Shown piece after piece: positions 6,972 through 13,951 of a stretch of 14,579 bases of DNA (positions within the stretch are counted from its first letter, which is position 1; each line of letters begins with the position of its first letter). Position numbers and translations under genes: made by a program. A model generated the notes under the pieces. That model was not told the DNA's origin, made no database searches, and saw nothing but the letters and a program-made list of their open reading frames with translations. The stretch is from Kibdelosporangium sp. MJ126-NF4 (GTDB lineage Bacteria; Actinomycetota; Actinomycetes; Mycobacteriales; Pseudonocardiaceae), in assembly GCF_000826545.1 (NCBI RefSeq), contig NZ_CDME01000013.1, forward strand, positions 1-14,579. Direction: 5' to 3'.

Positions 6972-7744
6972 GGCTGGGCCGGGATCAGGATGACCACCTC
7001 GGACTCGTCGTGCGCCAGGTAGCGCACCCGCACCACCGCGCCGGGCTGGGCGTGGGCGGCCATCTCCGGCGAGACCGTCTTCTCCTGCACGAGTTCGAAC
7101 GTGCTGCCGTCGGGCCTGGTCACCCGCATGGTCATGGACACCACCGCGCGGTCGCCGCGGATCTCCCCGGTCGGCGACATGGACAGCACCACCGCCCGGG
7201 TTTCCATACCCTGCTGGGAGATCTGCAACTGGCGGGGCGTGATCAGACCCTTGGCCAGGCGGATCCGGTCGAGCACCAGCTGAAGTTCCTGCTGGGGCGC
7301 GTCGGTGGCCAGCACGACCTTGTCGCTGCCGGGCATGTAACGCACCGGCAGCAGCGAACCGGGCCGCACGGCGTGCATGTCGGTGAGGTCGACCAGCTGC
7401 TTGGCCTGGGCGCGGTAGTTGCGCCCGTCCTGGGTGTCCACGTCCATGGTGATCAGCAGCTGGGGCTGGTCGTTGACGGAAAGTCCGGTGCGGGCGACCG
7501 AAACCACCGTACCCATGCCGATCGGCGCGCCGCGGTAGGCGGCCGGGACCTTGCCGCCGAAGCCGGAGTTCTTGAGCAGTGCGCCCACCCGAAACAGCAT
7601 GGGGACGACGATCACGCCGGTGAGCGGGGCCGCGATGAAACCGTTGAGCCAGGGCATCGGGCCGGTGCCGGTGATGCCCTCCTTGATGTAGAGGTAGGTG
7701 ACGAACAAGCAGACCAGGGCGACGATCCAGGCGACGATCTTCAT
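6968..7744 (-). CDS. Membrane protein with two DUF3592/OB-like repeats
   Basis: This 258-aa protein of unknown function has two hydrophobic helices near the N-terminus (about 3-21 and 33-53). It then has two similar beta-rich units at about 78-146 and 182-254. Each unit runs from a GTVVSV / RAVVLS strand, through a strand on either side of a DG turn (VDTQDGRNY and VTRPDGSTF), to a PG..L/V-PVRY / VRVRY strand that ends before a hydrophobic strand. This is the layout of DUF3592-type extracytoplasmic domains, so an internal duplication is likely. An AAGGAA ribosome site (7759-7754, minus) lies 9 nt before the ATG. It begins 18 nt after the stop of the propeller-like gene and overlaps the following gene by 4 nt. 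An assembly or sensing role at the membrane is only a guess. Confidence 0.8.
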   Translation of the reverse strand: MKIVAWIVALVCLFVTYLYIKEGITGTGPMPWLNGFIAAPLTGVIVVPMLFRVGALLKNSGFGGKVPAAYRGAPIGMGTVVSVARTGLSVNDQPQLLITMDVDTQDGRNYRAQAKQLVDLTDMHAVRPGSLLPVRYMPGSDKVVLATDAPQQELQLVLDRIRLAKGLITPRQLQISQQGMETRAVVLSMSPTGEIRGDRAVVSMTMRVTRPDGSTFELVQEKTVSPEMAAHAQPGAVVRVRYLAHDESEVVILIPAQP

Positions 7745-7762
7745 GATGAGGTGTTCCTTTTC

Positions 7763-8938
7763 CTAGGAGTTGCCGAAGTAGTCGATGTGGCCGACCGCGA
7801 CCTGGCTGGCGCGGCCGTCCGGGCTGATCACCACCAGGCCGTCGCTGGTGGCGAAGTCGTCCTCGGTGCGGACGTAGATCAACGTGCGTTTCCCCGGGCT
7901 GGTCAGTGCGCGGGCCGAACCGGTGCCGGTCGGCAGCGTCGCGGTGACCTGCCCGGTGTCCAGTGAGACCACGCTCAGCGCGCGTTGCGTGGAATTGATG
8001 TCACGGTTGTGGTGCACCACAACCAGTCCGGCCGGTACGCCTGCCGCGACGGTGGGGCCACGGCCGGTCGGGAAGCCTTCGGGTTCGGCCTCGCCAGGCA
8101 GCGGGGTGAGCGGGATCTGTGCCTCGTGGAAGACGGCGTCGCCGATCGGGGTGGCGCTGCCGTCACCGGCGCGGCGCGCCAGGCTCTGGCCGGGAGCGTT
8201 GGTCCGGGGACGCAGTTGCACGGCGTCCTTGCCGGAAATCACGCCCTCGGTGCCGGACGAGCTGGTGGGGGTGTTGATGGAACGCCCGGCGCTGAGCTTG
8301 CCCGCCCAGGCCGTGGCCACCACCGGCGGCGCGGGGGTCGCTGTGATGGCGTCCAGTGCGATGGTGCTCAGGCCGCCGTCGGCGTTCATGGCCACGACGG
8401 CCTTGGCCGCCGCGTCGTAGCCGTAGGCGGCGCGGGAGGTCACCGGCCGGGACAGGCCCTGGATGTCGCGGTCGCGGGCCAGGACGTCCCCGGTGGCCAG
8501 GTCCAGGATCACCAGGCCGCCGTCGGTGGCGACGTAGGTGTTCCACGCACCGGAGGCCAGCACCCTCGCGTGCCAGGTCAGCTGGTCGGAGAGCTGCACG
8601 TCCCACAGGACCTGCCCTGTCTCCAGGTCGGTGGCGGCGAGCCGCACCTGGAACATGTCCTGGGTCATCATCTGGAACATGCCCCTGGTGCCGCTGCGCT
8701 GGTACGGCAGCAGCGCGATCTCCTTGCCGGACACGGTGGCGAACCCGGCGCCGGGCTGCAGGGTCACTTCCGGGTCCGGCGAGATCAGATACGACAGGCC
8801 GAAGACCATGAACGCGACCATCGCGATCGGGAACAGGGCGAGGAACAGCGGCGACCGCCGCGGGCGGCGGGGCTTGCGCAGTACCTCGTAGGGGCCGGGC
8901 GGCGCCCACACGTAGCCGGACTGGCTGGTGTCGTTCAT
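7763..8938 (-). CDS. Single-pass membrane protein with a PQQ/propeller-like extracellular domain (resembles PA2928-type proteins)
   Basis: The 391-aa protein has a Pro-rich cytoplasmic start, a basic KPRRPRR stretch (22-28), one transmembrane helix (about 31-52) and a long beta-rich part outside the cell. Units such as LAATDLETGQVLWDVQL (95-111), LVILDLATGDVLARD and LSVVSLDTGQVTATL repeat a hydrophobic strand, a D.(E/A/D)TG turn and another strand, as in PQQ/quinoprotein-like beta-propellers. The early phrase IALLPYQRSGTRGMFQMM recalls proteins annotated as PA2928 family; I hold that name loosely. No catalytic residues are evident. It is the first gene of a three-gene minus operon. Its AGGAG ribosome site (8950-8946) is partly buried in a perfect hairpin. 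It is divergent from the CHAT operon across 91 bp, so the two may be co-regulated. Confidence 0.82.
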   Translation of the reverse strand: MNDTSQSGYVWAPPGPYEVLRKPRRPRRSPLFLALFPIAMVAFMVFGLSYLISPDPEVTLQPGAGFATVSGKEIALLPYQRSGTRGMFQMMTQDMFQVRLAATDLETGQVLWDVQLSDQLTWHARVLASGAWNTYVATDGGLVILDLATGDVLARDRDIQGLSRPVTSRAAYGYDAAAKAVVAMNADGGLSTIALDAITATPAPPVVATAWAGKLSAGRSINTPTSSSGTEGVISGKDAVQLRPRTNAPGQSLARRAGDGSATPIGDAVFHEAQIPLTPLPGEAEPEGFPTGRGPTVAAGVPAGLVVVHHNRDINSTQRALSVVSLDTGQVTATLPTGTGSARALTSPGKRTLIYVRTEDDFATSDGLVVISPDGRASQVAVGHIDYFGNS

Positions 8939-8940
8939 CG

Positions 8941-8968
8941 GGCTTCTCCTCTCGTGATGGGAGAAGCC
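8941..8968 (-). promoter_or_regulatory. Hairpin masking the ribosome site of the propeller-like gene
   Basis: In the minus-strand transcript GGCUUCUCC (8968-8960) pairs perfectly with GGAGAAGCC (8949-8941) around a 10-nt loop. The 3' arm contains four of the five bases of the AGGAG ribosome site (8950-8946), and the arm ends 2 nt before the AUG. This could hold translation low until something opens it. The same DNA is also a 9-bp inverted repeat that a protein could bind. Confidence 0.5.
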
Positions 8969-8993
8969 TCCAGCCGGTGCGGTGGCTACCGAT

Positions 8994-9021
8994 CACAACT
9001 TTGTGGACACGGCATTAGGCT
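8994..9021 (+). promoter_or_regulatory. Putative promoter and operator of the CHAT operon
   Basis: TAGGCT (9016-9021) fits an actinobacterial -10 and lies 8 nt before the chosen ATG at 9030, which has no Shine-Dalgarno. A small inverted repeat, CACAA-CT-TTGTG (8994-9005), sits upstream where a -35 or an operator would be. No good -35 hexamer is seen, so the promoter may be activator-dependent. Confidence 0.4.
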
Positions 9022-9029
9022 GTGCGGCC

Positions 9030-10277
9030 ATGGGGATGGGCTTGGCGACGACGGTGCCTCGGGGGCAGGTGCTGGCCCAGTGCTGGGCGGACCTGGGTCC
9101 GGCGGTCGCGCCGTTGGGCAACAGCCTCGGCCGCCCGCTCGCGCGCACGGTGAAGCTGATCCTGGACCCGCTCGTGCTGCGACCGGTGCACAATCCGCAC
9201 TTCGCCAGTGGTTCGGTACGTGCCGAGCACGTCGAGGACCTGCGCGCGGTGATCAACGCGGCGGGTCCCGCGCTCGTCGCCACGGCGGCATGGTTCACGC
9301 TGCTGAAGAAGGCACGGCGGCGGGCCGGGATCACTGAGGGCAATCCGCAGGATCTCTATTTCCAACGGTGTTTCGAACTCGCGGGCGAACACGGCGACCC
9401 GGGCACACGGCCGGAGGCCGAGCGGATCGCCGCCGACACCGTCGCCGAGATCCACGAACCCGGCGGGCGGCTGACCGTGACCGAGTTGCGCGCGTTCGTC
9501 CACACGCACGCCCCCGAACTGACCGAACTGCTCGCCCGGACGTGGCCCGCGCCCCGCGAACACACCGCGCCCGCCGCGCGGCTGGCCGATTTCCTGGCCA
9601 CCAGCGCCGACGCCCCGGACGTCACACTGTTCGCCGCACTGGTCACGGGCCGCGCGGGCACCCACGAGTCGGCCGAGGTGGAACGGCCCGGTGTCGCGCT
9701 GCGCTACGGGCTCACCGACCGCGAGCGGCTGGTCCCACCGGTGCTGGGCAGCACCGCGTCCAAGAAACAGCTGCCCAAACCGCTGGACCGGTCCATCCTT
9801 GAACGCCTCTTCGCCGCGTTCACCAGCTCCTTCCACCGCGAGTCGATGGCCGCGGTGCCCGCGTTGGTGCGGCAGGAGATCCATCGCTGCGCACAGCCAT
9901 GGCAGTTGGCCGAGGAGGCCAGCCGGGTGGTGCTGGTGCTGGGCCGGGACGCGACCGACGGCCTGGACACCGACGTCCCGGGCGCGCCCTGCGCGGCGGC
10001 CAGACTGCGTGACCGCTGGCAGCGGGAGGCGTATGTGCGCCGGGTGTGGCGGCTGCCGTCGGCCGCGGTGCCGGAACGCGTTCGCGCGGACGTCTTCGGC
10101 GTGCGGCAGGCGTATCTGCGCAGGTTGTGGGTGCGGCTGCACGGGCGGGAACTGCGCGCCGAGGAGGTCGCCGCCGACCAGGTGTGGGATCTGCTGGACG
10201 GCGTGCTGCGGTCGGTGATCATGGACCAGCGGGACCAGTTGCGTTCGGCGCTGACCAGGCAGGCGGGTGTGGCATGA
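9030..10277 (+). CDS. Uncharacterised mostly helical protein, first gene of the CHAT operon
   Basis: I do not recognise this 415-aa protein. It appears almost wholly alpha-helical and rich in Arg, Ala and Leu. Residues 76-92 form a hydrophobic stretch followed at once by KKARRR (93-98), like a membrane-associating helix with a basic flank. The C-terminal third is strongly basic and rich in Trp and Arg (around QREAYVRRVWRLP and AYLRRLWVRLHGRELR). No known catalytic motif is visible. The start at ATG 9030 is preferred because TAGGCT lies 8 nt upstream; an in-frame GTG at 8982 would add 16 residues and also lacks a ribosome site. The stop overlaps the next start (ATGA). Sharing a coupled operon with a TPR protein and a CHAT protease suggests a partner, substrate or effector of that protease. 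Confidence 0.78.
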   Translation: MGMGLATTVPRGQVLAQCWADLGPAVAPLGNSLGRPLARTVKLILDPLVLRPVHNPHFASGSVRAEHVEDLRAVINAAGPALVATAAWFTLLKKARRRAGITEGNPQDLYFQRCFELAGEHGDPGTRPEAERIAADTVAEIHEPGGRLTVTELRAFVHTHAPELTELLARTWPAPREHTAPAARLADFLATSADAPDVTLFAALVTGRAGTHESAEVERPGVALRYGLTDRERLVPPVLGSTASKKQLPKPLDRSILERLFAAFTSSFHRESMAAVPALVRQEIHRCAQPWQLAEEASRVVLVLGRDATDGLDTDVPGAPCAAARLRDRWQREAYVRRVWRLPSAAVPERVRADVFGVRQAYLRRLWVRLHGRELRAEEVAADQVWDLLDGVLRSVIMDQRDQLRSALTRQAGVA

Positions 10278-11206
10278 CCCATCCCGAGCAGACCGCCATG
10301 GTGGAAGCGGCTGGCGCGCTGGTGTCCTGGGATCTGTTGGGCGGAGCGGAGCCGGTCGTCGAGGTGCACGACGCCGACCGCGCCGCCGAGTGGCTGTGGG
10401 AACTCCAGGAGCCGCACGCAGTCGCCGCCCTGCACCGGTTGGCCCACGTCCACTGGGCGCAGTCCTGGTGGCCTGCCTCCACAGTGGCCGGAGTGCCGCC
10501 GCTGCACCCGGCTTTGCTGGCCGCCGAGCACGCCTTGGCCACCGCCGCGGTGAGCCATCTGCTCGACGACGACGAAGCCACCGAACGGGCACTGTCCACG
10601 CTGCTGCCCCTCCCCCTCGACGCGCTGGCCGCCGATCCGGACCTGCGCGCCGAGTCACTCGCACTCGCCGATCGGGTGGCCGAGTTGGCCGAGGACTTCG
10701 GCGTTCCGGTGCCTGAACCCGCGGCTGCGGGCCGGCGGGACGACTACGCGCTCGCCGCCGGTGGCCGTGGGCAACCGGACGGCCTTGTGGTGCAACGGGG
10801 ATCGGCGCCGGTGGACTGGTCGCTGGTGCCGCCCGGCGCGGTGGACGCGGTCGCCGAGGCGAGCTGGATCATCGTGCGCCGCAACGGGATCTCGGTGCTG
10901 GAAGCCTCGGTCCTGCCGTCCCCCACCGGGTTCCCGCCGCGACTGGCCGCCCGGTTCGGACCGGTCGACCTGGAACTCGAACCCACGCCGACCGGAGAGC
11001 TGACCGGAACAGTCGCGTTGCCCGCCACCGCGTTGCTGCTGCCCGCCGACCAGCGTGTGCTCACCGTGTACGCGCCGGGTTTCGCCGAACCCGCTCCCCC
11101 GGACCCCGACGCCCCTGCCCGCCGCGCCGCACTCGTGGAGTTCGCCTTGGCACGACTGGACAATCCCACGGCCACACTCACCGAACGCACGGCGCGGCTG
11201 CTGTGA
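10274..11206 (+). CDS. Uncharacterised two-part protein of the CHAT operon
   Basis: This 310-aa protein is not recognised. The N-terminal half (1-145) looks helical, with a Trp-rich segment (WLWELQ at 40-45, HWAQSWW at 60-66). The C-terminal half (about 155-270) looks like a beta-sandwich, with DWSLVPPGAVDAV (181-193), SWIIVRRNGISVLEASV and a strand series up to LTVYAPGF (263-270). A short charged helix ends the protein. No protease, nuclease or nucleotide-binding motif is seen. It overlaps the genes on both sides by 4 nt (ATGA before, GTGA after), so its expression is tied to theirs and a stoichiometric complex is plausible. The beta part might bind a ligand or protein, but this is inference. 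Confidence 0.78.
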   Translation: MTHPEQTAMVEAAGALVSWDLLGGAEPVVEVHDADRAAEWLWELQEPHAVAALHRLAHVHWAQSWWPASTVAGVPPLHPALLAAEHALATAAVSHLLDDDEATERALSTLLPLPLDALAADPDLRAESLALADRVAELAEDFGVPVPEPAAAGRRDDYALAAGGRGQPDGLVVQRGSAPVDWSLVPPGAVDAVAEASWIIVRRNGISVLEASVLPSPTGFPPRLAARFGPVDLELEPTPTGELTGTVALPATALLLPADQRVLTVYAPGFAEPAPPDPDAPARRAALVEFALARLDNPTATLTERTARLL

Positions 11207-12852
11207 CCGCTCCCGCCGGGCCGCGCTGGCAGCGGTGGAAGAAACTGCACAACAAGGGCGCGTTACACGCCTCCAACGGAAACTGGGCGGCGGCCGCGCG
11301 ACTGGTGCGCAAGGCCTACGAGCTGACCTTGGCCGCCCCTGACGATCCCGAGGCGCTGGCCCGCCGTGCCCAGACGCTGATCAACCTCGCCGGGCTCACC
11401 GAAGGCGACGAGGCCATCGCCCTGATCACCACCGCGATCGAGCTGACCCAGGAGTGCGAGGCGCTGGTGGGCGACAAGTTCGGCACGGTGTCCTTACGTG
11501 CCACGCTGTTCGCCACCCGCGCGCAGATCGTCCTGAACACCGGGGCCTGGCAGGAGCCGCTGGCCGACCTGCGGCAGTCGCTGGACATGGAACCGGCCAA
11601 CGAGACCGCACAGCCGGTCCTCGGCAACCTGCTGACCTGGTACATCCAACTGGCCCACGCGTTGCGCCACCACGCCGACTTCGCCCAGGCCAGGCAGGTG
11701 CTGGACGCCGGGCTGGAGGCCATTACCTGGTTCCCGCTCCCGCAGGAAGCGGGACTGGCCGCGTTGCGCAGCACCCGCGCCCTGGTGCTGGCCGCCGCGG
11801 GCGACTACACCGAGGCCGTCGCCGACGCCGACAAAGCCATGGCGCTGGCCGAGAAGGCGGCGCCGCAGCTGATCCCGAACGTCCACCAGGCACTGGCCGA
11901 GATCGCTGACGGCACCGGCGACCAGGCCACCGCCGCCGAGCACCTGCACCTGGCCAGGGAGCTGTTCGCCGCGATCGGCGAGGGCGACGGCGAGGCGGTG
12001 GCGTTGAACAGCCTCGGCAGGCTCGCCCACCTGGCCGGACGCGACGACGAGGCGATCACGCACTACGACGCGGCGGCACAGCTGGGCACCGACCCCTGGC
12101 ACCGGGTGGCCAGCCAGTTCGGCCGCGCGGCCGCCGCGATCACCCAGTCCCGTCCGGCGGAGGCGTTGCGGCTGTTGGCCGATGCGCCGATGGACTCGCC
12201 CCGGATCGGATCGGCGGTATTGTTGGTGCGCGGCAACGCCTACGAGTCGATGGCCGAGTTCGCCAAGGCCGACGAGTGCTTCGACCAGGCGCGGGCCGTG
12301 TGCGTGCAGAACGGCCTGTGGCACATGACGCTGACCTTGGACTGGTGGCGGGCGGACGCGCTGTACCGCCGTGTGTTGCACGGCGTGCCGCAGGAGGAAC
12401 TGGCCACCCGCGCGCTGGACCTCGCCCTGCCCGCCGCACTGGCCGCTGAGGCCGCGCGATGGCGGTTTCGGGCCGGTCCGCTGCGGGAGCGCTGGATCAC
12501 GCAGGCCGCGGCCCCGGCCACCAAGGCCGCCCTGGTCGCCATCGGCGCCACTGTGGACGTCCCGTTGGCCGCGGCCTACCTGGATCACCTGGCAGCCGCG
12601 GTGTCGCTGCCCGGTCAGGCCGCCGAGGCCGTGAGCCCTGCTCCTGCCGACCTGCTGTCCCTGCCTGAGCCGGACGATCTGGCGCTGGCCGCCGCGGGCG
12701 AGGGTGAACCGCTGGCCGCGCCGGAACTGCTTGTGCCGCCGCGGGTACGGGCGAACCTCGCGGTGGCGTCGCCCTTGGATCCGTGGCTGGACCTGGCCGA
12801 GCAGCGTTACGGCATCCAGGTGCGTTCGGCGGAGGTGGTGCGCTCGTGGTGA
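11203..12852 (+). CDS. TPR-repeat protein, putative partner of the CHAT protease
   Basis: This 549-aa soluble protein is built mainly of helical hairpins with TPR spacing. Likely repeats lie at about 15-48, 144-178, 188-218, 225-258, 265-297 and 336-370, with typical phrases such as LAAAGDYTEAVADADKAMAL and LGRLAHLAGRDDEAITHYDAA. Residues 400-470 are further helices. After that comes a Pro/Ala-rich linker, then a short end with PWLDLAEQRYGIQV (527-540). TPR proteins often sense or scaffold, and in TPR-CHAT systems they hold the protease inactive until triggered. The GTG start overlaps the previous stop (GTGA) without a good ribosome site, so it relies on coupling. Codons 21 and 98 are TTA, rare in such genomes and possibly a bldA-type brake on the protease gene downstream. 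Confidence 0.87.
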   Translation: MTAPAGPRWQRWKKLHNKGALHASNGNWAAAARLVRKAYELTLAAPDDPEALARRAQTLINLAGLTEGDEAIALITTAIELTQECEALVGDKFGTVSLRATLFATRAQIVLNTGAWQEPLADLRQSLDMEPANETAQPVLGNLLTWYIQLAHALRHHADFAQARQVLDAGLEAITWFPLPQEAGLAALRSTRALVLAAAGDYTEAVADADKAMALAEKAAPQLIPNVHQALAEIADGTGDQATAAEHLHLARELFAAIGEGDGEAVALNSLGRLAHLAGRDDEAITHYDAAAQLGTDPWHRVASQFGRAAAAITQSRPAEALRLLADAPMDSPRIGSAVLLVRGNAYESMAEFAKADECFDQARAVCVQNGLWHMTLTLDWWRADALYRRVLHGVPQEELATRALDLALPAALAAEAARWRFRAGPLRERWITQAAAPATKAALVAIGATVDVPLAAAYLDHLAAAVSLPGQAAEAVSPAPADLLSLPEPDDLALAAAGEGEPLAAPELLVPPRVRANLAVASPLDPWLDLAEQRYGIQVRSAEVVRSW

Positions 12853-13949
12853 CCGTCCAGGTGACCTACGTCGACGCGGGCAATCTCTATGTGAGCTGGC
12901 GCTGGGAACACGACCCGGAAAATCCCCGTGTGCTGATCCTGCCGAGAGACCGGGTCGGCCCGCCGCTGGCCGCGCTGGCCGACGCGCTGCCGACCCCGCG
13001 CCCCGGCGAGTCCGCGCATCAGGCCCTGACCAGGGCGCTGCGCGGTGTTCAAGGTCGAGGCGGCGCGTTGACCGACCGGGACCGCGAACGCACGCTGGCC
13101 ACCAGCCTGGCCGCCGCTCTCATTCCCGCGCAGCTGGCCAGGGAGCTGGACGCGGTGATCCTGGCCGGAGATCCGCTGCACGTGCGTGTCCAGCCGTCAC
13201 CGTCCACCGCGCAGGTGCCGTGGGAGGCGCTGCGGGTGGATGAGGCGGAACGCTTCGTACACAACGCGAAGGTGTCCATCCTGACCCCGGCCACCGTCCG
13301 CAACGCCCGCGCCCGCCGGGTGTCGCCGCACACCGGGCCGGTCGCCGGGGTGATCGACCCGCCCACGCCACTGGGCCGTGTCCTTGGCGAGATTCCGGAA
13401 GCCCTGGCGGCGTTGGATACTCTGGACCGCGACACCCTGCGTCCCGCACTGGCCGAAGCGGGCCGGTTCCTCTACGTCGGCCACGTGACGACCGCCGAGC
13501 ACGCCCTGGACGCCCGCCTGCACCTGGCCCAGGGCCCGCTCACCGCCGCCGACCTGCTCGGCTGGCGCATCCCCAACCGCGCTGCCCTGATCGCCTGCGA
13601 GAGCGGCGGCGACCACCGCTACGCCGAACCGTCCGGCCTGGTCGCCGCCCTGGTGCACGGCGGGGCGGAGTACGTGACCGCGACCCGCTGGGTGCTGCCC
13701 ACCGACGCGGGCCTGACCCGGCTGTTTCCCGGCTTCACGACCCCGGCCGGTGGGGTGCTGGCCGACGCCGTGCTGGCCATCCACGACGCCCAGGAGCATG
13801 CCGATCCCGTTGCGGCGCTGAACGACTGGCAACGGGACCAGGCCGATCGCTGGGAATCCGGTGGGGCGCCGGAGTTGACCCCGCTGGTGTGGGCCGCCTT
13901 CGGCGCCGCGCACGCCCCCGCCCCACCCGTGGACGTCACTGGCCGGTGA
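12846..13949 (+). CDS. CHAT-domain caspase-like cysteine protease
   Basis: The 367-aa protein is a likely CHAT protease (clan CD, caspase-like). The beta strands at 4-33 and the helical part to ~105 precede the CHAT fold. VPWEAL (124-129) matches the conserved PWE(A/L)L entry of CHAT domains. The catalytic pair is His213 in FLYVGHV (208-214) and Cys251 in ALIACESGG (247-255), followed by the usual GLVAALVHGGAEYV segment (264-277). Both catalytic residues are intact, so it should be active. Of two adjacent GTG codons, 12846 is chosen because GGAGG (12831-12835) is 10 nt away; 12849 would give a 4-nt GTGA overlap instead. It is the last gene of a four-gene coupled operon. No substrate is evident; one of the two unknown upstream proteins is a natural candidate. 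It overlaps the MarR gene tail by 14 bp. Confidence 0.9.
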   Translation: MVTVQVTYVDAGNLYVSWRWEHDPENPRVLILPRDRVGPPLAALADALPTPRPGESAHQALTRALRGVQGRGGALTDRDRERTLATSLAAALIPAQLARELDAVILAGDPLHVRVQPSPSTAQVPWEALRVDEAERFVHNAKVSILTPATVRNARARRVSPHTGPVAGVIDPPTPLGRVLGEIPEALAALDTLDRDTLRPALAEAGRFLYVGHVTTAEHALDARLHLAQGPLTAADLLGWRIPNRAALIACESGGDHRYAEPSGLVAALVHGGAEYVTATRWVLPTDAGLTRLFPGFTTPAGGVLADAVLAIHDAQEHADPVAALNDWQRDQADRWESGGAPELTPLVWAAFGAAHAPAPPVDVTGR

Positions 13950-13951
13950 CG
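13934..13951. terminator. Hairpin carrying both convergent stop codons
   Basis: CGTCAC (13934-13939), loop TGGCCG, GTGACG (13946-13951) form a perfect 6-bp stem. The right arm includes the TGA of the CHAT gene and the left arm includes the TGA of the MarR gene read on the minus strand. It may act as a two-way terminator; no T tract is present. Confidence 0.4.

Noticed and set aside
7985..9337. A 450-residue Gly/His-rich plus-strand frame across the propeller-like gene and the divergent promoter
   Set aside because: It runs opposite a gene with a clear transmembrane helix and repeats, crosses a promoter region and has biased filler composition.
9030..11206. One of the two unknown CHAT-operon proteins as a bacterial gasdermin
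   Set aside because: Neither length nor visible pattern fits: the 415-aa protein is helical and Arg-rich, and the 310-aa protein has its beta part at the C-terminus. A structural model could reopen this.
9015..12588. Long minus-strand frames (549 and 364 residues) opposite the CHAT operon
   Set aside because: They are typical shadow frames of GC-rich codons. The plus-strand genes form a coupled chain and include recognised TPR and CHAT domains.
12846..13949. CHAT protein as a degenerate, inactive homologue
   Set aside because: His213 and Cys251 sit in normal motif contexts (YVGHV and LIACESGG), and the PWEAL segment is present.
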